Source of the DNA: CAVQJU01 sp963729215
GTDB taxonomy: Bacteria > Acidobacteriota > Vicinamibacteria > Vicinamibacterales > CAVVIG01
NCBI GenBank assembly: GCA_963729215.1
Contig: CAVSND010000009.1
Span: 186,001 to 250,000 of the forward strand
Reading direction: 5' to 3'
DNA length: 64,000 nt
Shown: one piece after another, positions 1 through 9,239 of the stretch
Numbering within the stretch: the first letter of the stretch is position 1
How the letters are laid out: each line of letters opens with the position of its first letter
Position numbers and translations under genes: made by a program
Notes under the pieces: generated by a model
What the model saw: only the letters and a program-made list of their open reading frames with translations
Database searches by the model: none
What the model was told of the DNA's origin: nothing

Positions 1-767
1 AGGACATCGCCATCCTGACCGGTGGCCGCGCGATCACCGAGGACCTCGGGCTCAAGCTCGAGAACATCAAGCTCGACGATCTCGGCAAGGCCAAGAAGAT
101 CACGATCGACAAGGACAACACGACGATCGTCGAAGGCGCCGGCGTCTCGGGCGCCATCGAAGGCCGCGTGAAGCAGATCCGCGCGCAGATCGAGGACACG
201 ACCTCGGACTACGATCGCGAGAAGCTCCAGGAGCGGCTGGCGAAGCTGGTCGGCGGCGTCGCCGTCATCAAGGTGGGCGCGGCGACCGAGACCGAAATGA
301 AAGAGAAGAAGGCCCGCGTCGAGGACGCGATGCACGCCACGAAAGCGGCGGTCGAAGAAGGCATCGTGCCCGGCGGCGGCGTCGCCCTCATTCGCGCAGC
401 CAAGGTGCTCAAAGACCTGAAGCTCGGCGGCGATCAGCAGATCGGCGTCAACATCGTCGCGCGCGCCATCGAGGAGCCGCTGCGGTGGATCGCGACAAAC
501 GCCGGCCTCGAAGGCTCGATCGTCGTCCAGAAGGTTCGCGAGATGAAGGACACCGAAGGGTTCAACGCGCTGACCGACACCTACGAGGATCTGGTCAAGG
601 CCGGCGTCATCGATCCGGCCAAGGTGGTCCGCTCGGCGCTGCAGAACTCCTCGTCCATCGCGTCGCTGCTGCTCACGACGGAAGCGCTGGTCTCGGAGAT
701 TCCGGAAGAGAAGAAGGAATCCCCGATGCCTGGCGGCCACGGCGGCGGCATGGGCGGGATGTACTAA
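1..767 (+). CDS. groL: Chaperonin GroEL, C-terminal part (5' truncated by window edge)
   Basis: The reading frame begins at base 3 and gives the last 254 residues of the 60-kDa chaperonin, the ATP-dependent protein-folding ring that works with GroES in the cytoplasm. The frame opens with DIAILTGGR and ENIKLDDLG, runs through the apical and intermediate regions, contains the [11 protein letters not shown] segment near residue 130, and ends in the Gly-Met-rich tail [11 protein letters not shown] typical of GroEL. The N-terminal half and groES lie outside the window. The stop codon TAA is also the first three bases of a 7-bp tandem repeat array, and a strong hairpin terminator follows. No internal defect is seen. 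Confidence 0.97.
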   Translation, partial: DIAILTGGRAITEDLGLKLENIKLDDLGKAKKITIDKDNTTIVEGAGVSGAIEGRVKQIRAQIEDTTSDYDREKLQERLAKLVGGVAVIKVGAATETEMKEKKARVEDAMHATKAAVEEGIVPGGGVALIRAAKVLKDLKLGGDQQIGVNIVARAIEEPLRWIATNAGLEGSIVVQKVREMKDTEGFNALTDTYEDLVKAGVIDPAKVVRSALQNSSSIASLLLTTEALVSEIPEEKKESPMPGGHGGGMGGMY

Positions 768-817
768 ACGTAAAACGTAAAACGCAAAACGTAGAACGAA
801 GAACGAAACGTAGAACG
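765..817. repeat. Degenerate 7-bp tandem repeat (core AAACG/GAACG)
   Basis: The core AAACG or GAACG recurs at 766, 773, 780, 787, 794 and 801 in exact 7-bp steps, then at 806 and 813. The two bases between cores vary. The array starts at the groEL stop codon and ends before the terminator hairpin. It is AT-rich against a GC-rich background. It resembles, in period only, the heptanucleotide repeats known from cyanobacteria. Confidence 0.8.
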
Positions 818-832
818 TCGTGAAAGACGAGA

Positions 833-869
833 GGCCCGGGAGGAGCAATCCTTCCGGGCCTTTTCGTTT
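833..869 (+). terminator. Rho-independent terminator of groEL
   Basis: A 12-bp stem (833-844 GGCCCGGGAGGA with 849-860 TCCTTCCGGGCC, one G-T wobble) closes on a GCAA tetraloop and is followed by TTTTCGTTT. It lies between groEL and the convergent gene ending at 870, so the T-run points it at groEL transcripts. The opposite strand has only a weak T-rich tail. Confidence 0.88.
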
Positions 870-2618
870 CTACGGCGACGTGAACAGGCGGAGCGTGAGC
901 GCGCGCGAGTCGCCGGGGGTGAGCGTGAAAGCCGTCGCCACGCGGCTCCAGCCCTCGAGCAGGTCGGGGTCCTGCCAGTTGGACACATCGATCGCGTCGA
1001 ACGCCACGGCGTAGTAGTCGCCCGGTGGCAGCGTCGCGACCTTGAAGCCGCCGTCGGCGCCGGGGCGTCCCAGGGCCAGGTAGCGATTCGTCGCGAGCTT
1101 CCACCTCGCGCGATCCTGCGAAAACAGGGCAACGGTGTAGTCCTTGACCGCTTCGCCCCGTGCATCGGTCACCGTCCCGGTGATCTGCTGCAGCCGATTC
1201 GACATCTCGATTTCGATGCCGCTGACCGCCTGGCTGCCCACTTCAAACCCGGTGTCCGTCACATCGGACCCGTTCACATGAATCGATTTCAGCCGCCATG
1301 TGTTGGACGCCTGCTGAATGATCGCGGCCAGCGCAATCCGGCCCGGCGCGGTCTTCAACTCAAACGTGAAGTCGTCCTTGACGGGCTTCGGCGGCCCTCC
1401 TGCACCGACACCGATTCCCGCAAAGTCGTCGGGGTTCACGGCCTGCGCCACGACTCGAATCGTCGAGGGTTTCAACGACTGCGCGGCGCCCGGATCGTCG
1501 AAGGAAATGTGCCCGCTGATCGTGACCAGCGCAAGTGGCGCGAGACGCACACCCGAGACGTCGTCGCCGGTGACGACAACCTCGGCCACAGAGAAATCGG
1601 GCGGTCCGTTCACAACGCCGCCATTCCGAGCAGCATTCGCGCGGAGCAGGTAGTTCCCCGGCGGGACGTTAGGAATGGTAAATGTGCCGTCCGGCCGGAT
1701 CGGACCGCCCACTCCCCCGAGCCCGATGCCGACGCCGTAGCCGCGTGAGGTCGCGAAGACGGATCCCGCCATCGGGCGGCCCTCCGAGTCGACCGCGCTG
1801 CCGGTGATCGTGGCCAGGCGCGTCGGCGTCAACGCGATGTCGACGCCGCTCAGCGTCTGCGCCACCCCCACTGTGAGCTTCTGCGCGGACGCCGCGTCGG
1901 CCGTCCCGGGATAGAAGGTCGGCGCATAACCGCTGTTCTGCCCCGACACCTCGACCGAGTTGCCGACGGGCATGGCCAGCGTCAACGCCTGCACCGTCGA
2001 CGACAGGTAATACTGGCCCGGAGCCAGGCCGAAGACTCGGTACTCGCCGATGTCGTTCGCCTGCGCACGTTCGCCGGACGGTATCAGGCGATTCTGCCCC
2101 TGTTGATACTGACGTCTCATGGCCATGACCGAGGCGTTCGGGATCGGCTCTCCATACTCGTCGATAACGCGGCCGGTAATGACGGCGCCGCGAGACAAGC
2201 GAATATCAACGTCGTCAGCGGTCTGGGTGTCGGAAAGCGTGATGGTCGTGCCCGGGCTGTTGGGACGTGTCTGCCCGTAGGACCAGCTGACGAACGCGGG
2301 CTTGGACGCGTTAATCGAGTAGCGCCCGGCCGGCAGATCGCGAAAGTCGTATCGGCCATCGGGGTCGGTGAATGCGGTTCGCGCGACTCGAAGTTCGGGA
2401 GCGCTTACGCGGACCGTGGCGCGCCGCATCGGTTGTCCGCCGTCACTCGCCAGGACGCGTCCGCGGATCGCGGCGTGGCCGGTGGCCAGCCTGGCATCCC
2501 TCGGCGGCTGGCCGTTTGCCTGCACGACGCCGCCGCCGATGCTGATGCCGATGTCCTGAGAAAACGCCGATGAGGGTGCCAGGCAAAGCGCCACGAGGCA
2601 GGGCAGCAGCCGCGACAT
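870..2618 (-). CDS. Secreted carboxypeptidase-regulatory-like domain protein
   Basis: This is a 582-residue exported protein. The start was placed at the ATG at 2618 because MSRLLPCLVALCLAPSSAFSQ is a clean signal peptide and GAGGAA precedes it; the open frame continues 11 codons upstream. After the signal peptide come repeated Ig-like/CarboxypepD_reg modules, seen as 'IRGRVLASDGGQPMRRATVRV', 'ITGRVIDEYGEPIPNASV' and 'ITGTVTDARGEAVKDYTV', each of the form G-x-V-x-D-x-x-G-x-P. No peptidase catalytic residues were found, so it is probably a surface or periplasmic beta-sandwich protein, a family expanded in Acidobacteriota. It lies 46 bp downstream of tonB on the same strand. The substrate is unknown. 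Confidence 0.8.
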   Translation of the reverse strand: MSRLLPCLVALCLAPSSAFSQDIGISIGGGVVQANGQPPRDARLATGHAAIRGRVLASDGGQPMRRATVRVSAPELRVARTAFTDPDGRYDFRDLPAGRYSINASKPAFVSWSYGQTRPNSPGTTITLSDTQTADDVDIRLSRGAVITGRVIDEYGEPIPNASVMAMRRQYQQGQNRLIPSGERAQANDIGEYRVFGLAPGQYYLSSTVQALTLAMPVGNSVEVSGQNSGYAPTFYPGTADAASAQKLTVGVAQTLSGVDIALTPTRLATITGSAVDSEGRPMAGSVFATSRGYGVGIGLGGVGGPIRPDGTFTIPNVPPGNYLLRANAARNGGVVNGPPDFSVAEVVVTGDDVSGVRLAPLALVTISGHISFDDPGAAQSLKPSTIRVVAQAVNPDDFAGIGVGAGGPPKPVKDDFTFELKTAPGRIALAAIIQQASNTWRLKSIHVNGSDVTDTGFEVGSQAVSGIEIEMSNRLQQITGTVTDARGEAVKDYTVALFSQDRARWKLATNRYLALGRPGADGGFKVATLPPGDYYAVAFDAIDVSNWQDPDLLEGWSRVATAFTLTPGDSRALTLRLFTSP

Positions 2619-2664
2619 GAGATGTTCCTCGCTGACTGTTGGACACCGCAACGGGCGGCGCGGG

Positions 2665-3645
2665 CTATCGCAGCGTGAAGGTCAACTCGATGGTGACGAG
2701 CACGGCAACCGGCTCGCCCTGACGCATGCCCGGCCGGAAGCGCCAGTTCCGCGCGGCCTTCATCGCTTCGAGGTCGAGACCAAACGTGGAGTCGAGCGAT
2801 CGCACGACCTTCACCTCGCCAACGCTTCCGTCGGGCCGGACGACGCATTCGAGGAGCACGGTGCCCTGCACCTTCGCGCGCATCGCGTCGGAGGTGTATT
2901 GCGGTTTCACCTCTCGCACGACCACCGGAAGCGTTACGCCGTTGCCCGGCTTGTACGCCCCGCCGCCAGTCCCGCCGCCGGTTCCCGGACCCAGACCCGA
3001 ACCCGTACCGGGACCGATGCCTGTCCCTGCGCCCGTCCCTGCTCCGCCGCCCGACCCGCTGCCCTGCGAAACGGTCGGGGGGCCTGGCGGCGCCTCGATG
3101 GCCCCCGGCGTCAGCTGATCGGCGGCGGCCGCGAGCGACTTCGCCGGGATATTCAACTGCTCGATGGCCGGAGGTTCAGTCTTCGTCTGGACCGGTTTGA
3201 TTTCAGGGGGCTTCTCGACCGGAACCGTGATCTTGTCCTTGCCGGGGACCTCGGCCTTACGCGGCGGCTCCTTCATCTTGTTGCCGCCGCCACCGCCACC
3301 GCCGCCCGGGCCGGGTTCGCTCAGCCAGATGATGTCCTTGCTCGGGTTTTCAGGCAGGACCGCCGTGACCGGCACAGGTACAGGCGCGTATCGGCTGGCA
3401 ACCACGAGCAGAATGACGAGTGCGGTCTGAAGCACCGCGGCTCCGCCAACGGAGAACCCCAGCCGCTTGGGCTCGCGCTCGAACAGGAAACGCACCGGTT
3501 CAGGGTGCGCGCCTTCGACGTACACCGACAAATGACCCGCGGTCGTGGTACGAGCGGCAGCTATGGGTGTGCTCTCTACCATTGGGGCCGAAAAGGAACC
3601 AGTCTTGTTATTCTCGCGCACGAGTCCGGCGGCAGGCAACTGCAA
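2665..3645 (-). CDS. TonB-family energy transducer
   Basis: This 326-residue protein couples inner-membrane proton motive force to outer-membrane TonB-dependent receptors. It has a cytoplasmic N-terminal stretch of about 65 residues, one membrane segment (VGGAAVLQTALVILLVVASR, about 66-86), a Pro/Lys-rich and then Gly/Thr-rich periplasmic linker (about 110-235), and a C-terminal TonB fold with YTSDAMRAKVQGTVLLE and RNWRFRPG. The longest start is a TTG at 3645 with GGCGAGG upstream; an ATG at 3582 (MVESTPIAA) is an alternative. ExbB and ExbD are not in the window. Receptors it could serve include the locus at 43801-46653. The cytoplasmic extension before the membrane helix is longer than in E. 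coli TonB. Confidence 0.87.
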   Translation of the reverse strand: MQLPAAGLVRENNKTGSFSAPMVESTPIAAARTTTAGHLSVYVEGAHPEPVRFLFEREPKRLGFSVGGAAVLQTALVILLVVASRYAPVPVPVTAVLPENPSKDIIWLSEPGPGGGGGGGGNKMKEPPRKAEVPGKDKITVPVEKPPEIKPVQTKTEPPAIEQLNIPAKSLAAAADQLTPGAIEAPPGPPTVSQGSGSGGGAGTGAGTGIGPGTGSGLGPGTGGGTGGGAYKPGNGVTLPVVVREVKPQYTSDAMRAKVQGTVLLECVVRPDGSVGEVKVVRSLDSTFGLDLEAMKAARNWRFRPGMRQGEPVAVLVTIELTFTLR

Positions 3646-3727
3646 AAGAGATGCCTCGCCGTTTGCGCATGTAACTTAGACTCTCATACCGCCGAGTTGG
3701 TCGACGGTGTCACCAAAAGGGGCCGGG

Positions 3728-4186
3728 CTACACCCGTCCTGTCCACGCCCCGATGGCCGCGTTGCCCCCGCCGTAGGAGTGCAGGAGCGCAAGAGCGTCC
3801 GCCGCTCGCGGCTCGCTCTCGATGGCCACGAGGATGCCGCCGCGGGTCGTGAGCGCATCGAAGATCCGGCCGTCGTGGGCCTGGAATCCCACCCGCCGCA
3901 TCGTACCCGAAAGCCCCAGTTTCGACAGGTCGCGCTGCTCGCCCTGGAGCGCCGCGATCAGCGGACCGCGTCCGGCTACGGCGCCGATTCCCGCGAATTC
4001 GAATTGTTCGGCGGCCGCACCCAGCGCAGCCTCGATGAGCGTCTCCGCCTCGGGGCCGGCCTTCGCCAGAATCGTCAACGAGTCGGCCGGAAAGCCGGCC
4101 TGCTTGAGCGCCTCGAGGCCTTTTTTCGCCCACGACACGTCCTGAAACACGCCTACCGTGAATCGTCTTTCGTCGACTTCGACCAT
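3728..4186 (-). CDS. Conserved protein resembling general-stress 17M-type domain
   Basis: This 152-residue cytoplasmic protein has no signal peptide or membrane segment. The start at 4186 (MVEVDERRFTVGVFQD) leaves a 50-bp divergent gap to the flavoprotein at 4237. The opening TVGVFQDVSWAKKGLEALKQ resembles domains that begin with V-x-G-V-F and a helix, as in YflT/general stress protein 17M-like proteins; this is a weak resemblance. It contains two similar halves: one around 10-75 and one around 100-145 (VGFQAHDGRIFDALTTRGG). The function is unknown. A GGCCGG-AAAG-CCGGCC dyad falls inside the gene and looks like a coding coincidence. Confidence 0.6.
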   Translation of the reverse strand: MVEVDERRFTVGVFQDVSWAKKGLEALKQAGFPADSLTILAKAGPEAETLIEAALGAAAEQFEFAGIGAVAGRGPLIAALQGEQRDLSKLGLSGTMRRVGFQAHDGRIFDALTTRGGILVAIESEPRAADALALLHSYGGGNAAIGAWTGRV

Positions 4187-4236
4187 GGCGTGTAATGTAT
4201 CACGCGACCTGTGACAGGCGCCCCAACCAGGCACAG

Positions 4237-5418
4237 ATGACCAGCGCAAGCGCAGCAGTCGATCGTGCGGACGTCGTGATCATCGGCGCCGGTCCCGCGG
4301 GCTCCCTGGCGGCCTTTCGCCTCGCGCGCGCGGGTGCACGCGTGGCGCTCATCGACGGCTCTCATCCGCGGGAGAAGCCGTGCGGCGGCGGCGTCACCGG
4401 TCGCGCGCTGGCTCTGGTCGCCGACGTGGTTGACGCGGCCGGCCTTCCCTCATGCCGCATTCGGTCGGCTCGATTCGTGGACACACCCACAGGGCGTTCT
4501 GTCGCGGTTCCCCTCGAAGGCGATGCGCTGATCGTCGCGAGCCGCGCCGAATTCGACGGCCGGCTGCTCGACGCCGCGCGTCAGGCGGGCGCCGATCTCG
4601 TGGCGGCGCGCGCGCTGGACGTCACGCGCGACTCGGGCACGTTCGTGGTTCGCACGAGCGCGGGACGCGTGACGGCTCCCTTGCTCATCGGCGCGGATGG
4701 CGTCAACAGCCTGGTGCGCCGGCGGCTGGCTCGCCCGTTTGCGCGGGCAGAGCTCTCGATCGCGACGGGGTTTTTCGCGCACGGCGCCACGAGCGACGAG
4801 GTCGTGATCGAACTGGCGGCCGACCCACCCGGCTACCTCTGGTCGTTTCCGCGGCCGGGACACCTTGCCGTCGGGATCTGCGCGCAGGCTGATGAAGGCG
4901 CCACGGCAGGCGGCCTGCGGGCGCGCACGGCGCGATGGATTCGCGAGCTGGGGCTCGCGGACGGCGAGCGGCTCTCGCCGTACTCGTGGCCGATTCCGTC
5001 TTTGTCTGCGGCGGCGTTCGGGTCGCTCGCGGTCTCCGGACCCGGATGGTTCCTGACCGGCGACGCCGCGGGCCTGGTCGATCCGATTACGCGCGAGGGC
5101 ATCTACTTCGCGCTGCGCTCGGGCGAACTGGCGGCCGAGGCCGCCCTGTCAGGAGAGTCAGGAGCCTCGCACACGAGCTATCGCGAGCGGATACACGATG
5201 AAATCGCGACCGACCTCGCGCTGGCCGCGCGCTACAAAGCCGGGTTCTTCCATCGGCGATTCACCCGGCTCTTCATCGACGCGCTTCGCGACAGCACGGG
5301 CATCCGTGACGTGATGGCGGATCTGGTGGCCGGCCGGCGGGCTTACTCGACGTTGAAATGGTCGCTCATCCGGACGTTCGAGTTCGGCCTCGTCTGGCGC
5401 CTGATCACCTCAACGTAA
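4237..5418 (+). CDS. Geranylgeranyl reductase family FAD-dependent oxidoreductase
   Basis: This is a 393-residue flavoprotein. The N-terminal Rossmann motif VVIIGAGPAGSLAAFRLARAG (about 11-31) binds the ADP part of FAD, followed by the family signature EKPCGGGVTGRAL and a second FAD motif LTGDAAGLVDPITREGIYFAL (about 275). This is the arrangement of geranylgeranyl/digeranylgeranylglycerophospholipid reductase-like enzymes, which reduce isoprenoid double bonds or oxidise related lipids. The start at 4237 (MTSASAAVD) was chosen over an upstream in-frame ATG at 4195 because that would nearly abut the divergent gene's start. The exact substrate cannot be told; a menaquinone or isoprenoid side-chain role is inference. 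Confidence 0.83.
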   Translation: MTSASAAVDRADVVIIGAGPAGSLAAFRLARAGARVALIDGSHPREKPCGGGVTGRALALVADVVDAAGLPSCRIRSARFVDTPTGRSVAVPLEGDALIVASRAEFDGRLLDAARQAGADLVAARALDVTRDSGTFVVRTSAGRVTAPLLIGADGVNSLVRRRLARPFARAELSIATGFFAHGATSDEVVIELAADPPGYLWSFPRPGHLAVGICAQADEGATAGGLRARTARWIRELGLADGERLSPYSWPIPSLSAAAFGSLAVSGPGWFLTGDAAGLVDPITREGIYFALRSGELAAEAALSGESGASHTSYRERIHDEIATDLALAARYKAGFFHRRFTRLFIDALRDSTGIRDVMADLVAGRRAYSTLKWSLIRTFEFGLVWRLITST

Positions 5419-5437
5419 GCGGGGCGTAAGGCCCCGC
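5419..5437. other. GC-rich hairpin after the flavoprotein stop
   Basis: GCGGGGC at 5419-5425 pairs with GCCCCGC at 5431-5437 around a GTAAG loop, immediately after the stop codon. There is no T-run, so it is probably a 3'-end stabiliser or a weak terminator and not a full intrinsic terminator. Confidence 0.4.
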
Positions 5438-5453
5438 GCCGCGGAGAAAGTGG

Positions 5454-5459
5454 TACAAT
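5454..5459 (+). promoter_or_regulatory. Possible -10 box upstream of tatA
   Basis: TACAAT stands 40 bp before the tatA start codon, in the 81-bp gap after the flavoprotein gene. No convincing -35 hexamer is found at the usual distance, so this is only suggestive. Confidence 0.3.
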
Positions 5460-5499
5460 CGAGGCTTCGCCGCAACGCCTGAAGCAAGGGAGCAACACC

Positions 5500-5664
5500 A
5501 TGGGTCGTCTGGGTTTACCGGAACTGCTCGTCATCCTCGTGATCGTCGTCCTGATCTTCGGCGCCAACCGTTTGCCTCAGCTTGGGCGCGGCGTCGGCAG
5601 CGCGATCAAGAACTTCAAGGATGGGATGAAAGAAGGCGCGTCTCCGGACGACCACAAGTCGTAG
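5500..5664 (+). CDS. tatA: Sec-independent translocase subunit TatA/TatE
   Basis: This 54-residue protein forms the pore-type subunit of the Tat system, which exports folded proteins across the inner membrane. [21 protein letters not shown] gives the short N-terminal transmembrane helix; the Phe-Gly hinge ([14 protein letters not shown]) and the amphipathic helix [13 protein letters not shown] follow. The C-terminus is very short. AAGGGAG lies 7 bases before the ATG. tatB and tatC are not next to it, so the remaining Tat genes must be elsewhere. It converges with RNase R, whose stop is only 3 bp away. Confidence 0.93.
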   Translation: MGRLGLPELLVILVIVVLIFGANRLPQLGRGVGSAIKNFKDGMKEGASPDDHKS

Positions 5665-5667
5665 CGC

Positions 5668-7928
5668 TCACCTCCGCTTTTTTCTTCCCGACTTCTGCCT
5701 TTCCCGCCGTCCGGGCCGCTGCGTCCGGCGCGACTCGCGTTTCGGCGTTGCCCGGCTTCGCCGCGGTCCGTGGACACCTTCCCTGACGCGCTCGAGAATC
5801 TCGACCAGTCCCAGATCGATTTGCCGCACGTCCATGTTGACGCGCACAACCTGCACGGTGACCTTGTCGCCGAGCCGATACGTCTTCTGCGTGTTCTCAC
5901 CGCGCAACAGGTGGGCATTCTCGACGAAGCGGTAATAGTCGTCCGCCATCGTTGACACGTGGACGAGCCCTTCCACGAAGTGTTCGACGAGCTCGATGAA
6001 CAGGCCGAAGGCGGCGACACCCGTGATATAGCCTTCGAATTCATCGCCGACCTTGTCGGCCATGAACTTCACTTTCTTCCACTGCAGCAGCTCGCGCTCG
6101 GCATCGTCGGCCCGGCGCTCCATCTCCGATGTGTGCCGCGCGACCTCGGGCAGCTCCTCGCTCCACTCTTCGCGTTCCTCGGCACTCAGCGTCGAATGAC
6201 GCGCCGCCCTGAGCGCCCGGTGGACGACGAGATCGGGATAGCGCCGGATCGGTGACGTGAAGTGCGTGTAGCTCGACGCCGCGAGGCCGAAGTGCCCGAG
6301 ATTCTCGGGCGCGTATCGCGCCTTCTGCATCGTTCGCAGCATCAGGAACGCAATGGGCTTCTCTTCGGGCTTCCCGGCGATGCGTTCGAGCAGCTTCTGG
6401 AAGTGACGCGGCCGCAGACCGCTCAGCGGCGCGGCGAGGCTGTAGCCGAAGCCGGAGATAAACTCCTCGAACTTCCCTACTTTCATCACATCGGGTTCTT
6501 CGTGAATTCGATACAGCGCCGGCGCGGCTTGCGCCTCGAGGTACGACGCCACGGTCTCGTTCGCGAGCAGCATGAACTCTTCGATGAGCCGGTGCGCCAC
6601 GTTGCGGTGCAGGGCGATGATCGCCTCGACGACGCCGCCCTCGTCGACAATCACCTCGGCTTCGTTCAAGTCGAAGTCGATGGAGCCGCGCCGGCGGCGG
6701 GCGTCGTTGAGGACGTGAAACAGCTCCTGCATCAACTCGAACATCGGCACCAGCGGCTCGTATTTCTTCAGCAGCGCCGGATCGCGATCGGTCAGAATCC
6801 CGTTGACGGCGGTGTACGTCATCCGTTCGTTGCTGTTGATGACCCCGTCGTGGAATTCATGACGGACGACCTGCCCGCGGCGGTCGATCTCCATCAGACA
6901 CGACTGAACGAGCCGATCCACGCGCGGGTTGAGGCTGCACAGGCCGGTCGACAGTTCGGACGGGAACATGTGGACGGCCCGCTCCGGAAAGTAGACCGAC
7001 GTCGCGCGCTCATACGCTTCGCGATCGAGCGCGCTGCCCTCCTGGACGTAGTGCGAGACGTCCGCGATATGGACACCCAGCCAGTAGTTGCCGTTCGGCA
7101 GCCGCTCGATCGTGATCGCATCGTCGAAGTCGCGCGCGTGCTCCCCGTCGATGGTGACCGTCGTGATGTTGCGGAAGTCGGTGCGCCCGCTGATGTCCTG
7201 CGCCGATACGGCGGAACCCAGGCGAACGGCCTCGGCAACGCGTCCGCGCCGTGCGCGTCCGGGATGCCGTGCTTCCGGATGATGATCTCCGTGTCGACGC
7301 CCGGCGCATCGATGTCGCCGAGCACTTCGGCCACGCGGCCGAGCGCGCTTCGGGTGGACGTCGGCCATCGCGTGATTTCGGCGGCCACCATTTCGCCCGG
7401 TGATGCCCCGCCTTCCTGGCCCGGCGGCACGAAGATGTCCATGAGGACTCGCCGATCGAACGGCACGACGTAACCCATGCCGTTGTCGTCGCGGTCGTAG
7501 CGGCCGATGACCGATTCGTTTCGTCGCTCGAGGATGCGGATGATCCGGCCCTCGACGCGCCCGCCCTCCTTGACGCGCTCGATGCGGGCGACCACCCGGT
7601 CGCCGTGCATCGCCTCGTTCAGGTGCGGTCCGGAAATGTAGATGTCGCCGCCGGCCGCTACGTCGAGCGGCCGTTCCGGCACGACGAAGCCGTAGCCGGC
7701 CGAGTGCGTCTGGAGCCGGCCGACGTAGAGATCCATCTTCTCGGGCAGGCCGAAGCGGTGCCCGCGAATCTGAATGAGGTCGCCCGAGGCGAGTAGTGTC
7801 TTGATATGGCGCTTGAACGAAGCGCGTTCGTCGCGAGGAACTTTGAGAACCTGCAGCAGCTCGCGCATGGCGGCAGGATGGTGCACGCGCTCGCGCATCA
7901 GCGCGAGGACGTCGTCGAGTGAAAACAT
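5668..7928 (-). CDS. rnr: Ribonuclease R (frameshifted as sequenced)
   Basis: This is a 3'-5' exoribonuclease of the RNB family, about 753 residues when repaired. The first frame (from the ATG at 7928) carries the N-terminal helix-turn-helix and cold-shock parts: LLASGDLIQIRGHRFGLP, SAGYGFVVPE. The second frame carries the RNB catalytic centre DGEHARDFDDAITIERLP with the Asp cluster that binds Mg, then the C-terminal S1 domain (GDEFEGYITGVAAFGLFIEL) and a basic tail. The switch falls at about 7238-7242, where GACGCG-TTGCC lacks one G expected for DA-VAEAVRLGS. The break sits between the cold-shock and RNB domains and neither side has decayed, so a base-calling error is likelier than a true pseudogene. 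Confidence 0.88.
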
Positions 7929-7934
7929 GTGGTT

Positions 7935-9239
7935 TTAGGCTAGCAGAATTACTTGGAGGTCGCCGACATTCGTGCCGGTCGGCCCAGTGCGGATGAGATC
8001 GCCGAGTCTGTCGAAAAAGTGATACGTGTCGTTGCGTTGGAGAAAGGCGGCCGGATCGAGGCGGGCGGCCCCTGCGCGCTCGATCGTGGTGGCATCGACC
8101 AGCGCGCCTGCCGCGTCGGTGGGACCGTCGATGCCGTCCGTCCCGATACTGGCCAGCGCCGCCGGCGCGCCGACAGCCGTCAGGGCCGCCGCGCAGGCGA
8201 GCGCGAATTCCTGGTTGCGCCCGCCGACACCGTCGCCCGTCACGCGGACGGTGGTCTCGCCGCTGGAGACAATGCACGCGGGACGAGCAATGTCGGCGGC
8301 GCGGGCGAGCGCCGCTCGCAGATGCGAAGGCGCGACGGCCCGCGCCTCTCCGACGATTGCGTCGTCAACGCGAACGACGTGGTAGCCGCGCGACACCGCC
8401 TCTGCCACCGCGCCGTCCATCGCATGCCGGCGTCCGCCGATGACGCTCATCGACGCCCGCGCCAGCCTGGCATCATTCGGCTTCGGCGTTTCCGGCACAT
8501 CTCCCCGCGCGCCGGCGGTGATGCGGTCCACGACCGCGCGCGGATATGCGCCGTCGCCGGCATCTCCGCCAAAACGCCGGAGGATGTCGAGCGCGTCGCG
8601 GAATGTCGTCGCGTCCGGAACCGTCGGCCCGGACCCGATGACGCTGGGATCGTCGCCGACAACATCGGAAATGGCGAACGTCCGGCAGGCGCCGGGTGCG
8701 GCCGCCGCCAGCCATCCGCCCTTGCTGGCCGAGAGATGTTTTCTTACGGTGTTCAGCTCGTGGATGTCGGCGCCCGCGCGCAGGAGGTGTCGAGTCGTGT
8801 TCTGTTTATCCGCCAGCGTCAGGCCGTCAGCCGGGACGGCCATCAGCGCAGAGGCGCCGCCCGACAGCAGGACCAGCAGCGTCTCGTCGGAACCGAGCGA
8901 GGCCGCGACCTGGAGCGCGCGCCGTCCCGCCTGCTCGCTGCCAGCGGTCGGCATCGGGTGGCCGCCGACGATCATCTCGAACGGCGCCGCCAACTGTGCG
9001 CCCGCGTCCGCGACGCTCACGACAAGGCCGGCGCGAATGCGCTCCCGGAACAACCGGTGAGCCGCCTGCGCCATCGGCACCGCGGCCTTGCCCGCCGCGA
9101 TGACGCGAAGCGGTCCATCCGGAAGCGCGTGCGGAGCGGACACCGCTGTCTCGACGAGGCGGCCTGCATCGACGGCGGTAATGCCGGCGCGAACGATGGC
9201 GACGAGATCCTGGCGAAGAGTGTCGAGGGAACGAGTCAG
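7935..9239 (-). CDS. Glycerate 2-kinase (MOFRL family)
   Basis: This enzyme phosphorylates D-glycerate to 2-phosphoglycerate, feeding glycolysis. The family core is seen in VIAAGKAAVPMAQAAH, VGGHPMPTAGSEQAG, LLSGGASALMAVPADGLTL, HELNTVRKHLSASKGG, SDVVGDDPSVIGSGPT and the C-terminal MOFRL segment GGRNQEFALA. A GTG at 9143 is the first standard start, but homologous-looking sequence (LRQDLVAIVRAGITAVDAG) continues in frame upstream to a CTG at 9239. That CTG overlaps the TGA stop of the previous gene as CTGA, giving 434 residues, the usual family length. A CTG start with translational coupling is therefore inferred. The gene lies 6 bp upstream of rnr on the same strand. Confidence 0.88.
   Translation of the reverse strand: MTRSLDTLRQDLVAIVRAGITAVDAGRLVETAVSAPHALPDGPLRVIAAGKAAVPMAQAAHRLFRERIRAGLVVSVADAGAQLAAPFEMIVGGHPMPTAGSEQAGRRALQVAASLGSDETLLVLLSGGASALMAVPADGLTLADKQNTTRHLLRAGADIHELNTVRKHLSASKGGWLAAAAPGACRTFAISDVVGDDPSVIGSGPTVPDATTFRDALDILRRFGGDAGDGAYPRAVVDRITAGARGDVPETPKPNDARLARASMSVIGGRRHAMDGAVAEAVSRGYHVVRVDDAIVGEARAVAPSHLRAALARAADIARPACIVSSGETTVRVTGDGVGGRNQEFALACAAALTAVGAPAALASIGTDGIDGPTDAAGALVDATTIERAGAARLDPAAFLQRNDTYHFFDRLGDLIRTGPTGTNVGDLQVILLA

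Noticed and set aside
765..817. Heptamer arrays as CRISPR repeats
   Set aside because: Units are 7 bp without unique spacers and no cas gene is present.
4083..4100. GGCCGG-AAAG-CCGGCC dyad as another copy of the palindromic element
   Set aside because: It lies inside a coding region and lacks the CGTAGC ends and second hairpin.
7238..7242. Programmed frameshifting in rnr
   Set aside because: There is no slippery heptamer with a downstream stimulator that I can see, and many other genes carry similar breaks, so error is simpler.
7928..8277. Extended RNase R frame reaching to 8277
   Set aside because: The added N-terminal part is Arg-rich shadow sequence overlapping glycerate kinase; it exists only because of the frameshift at about 7240.
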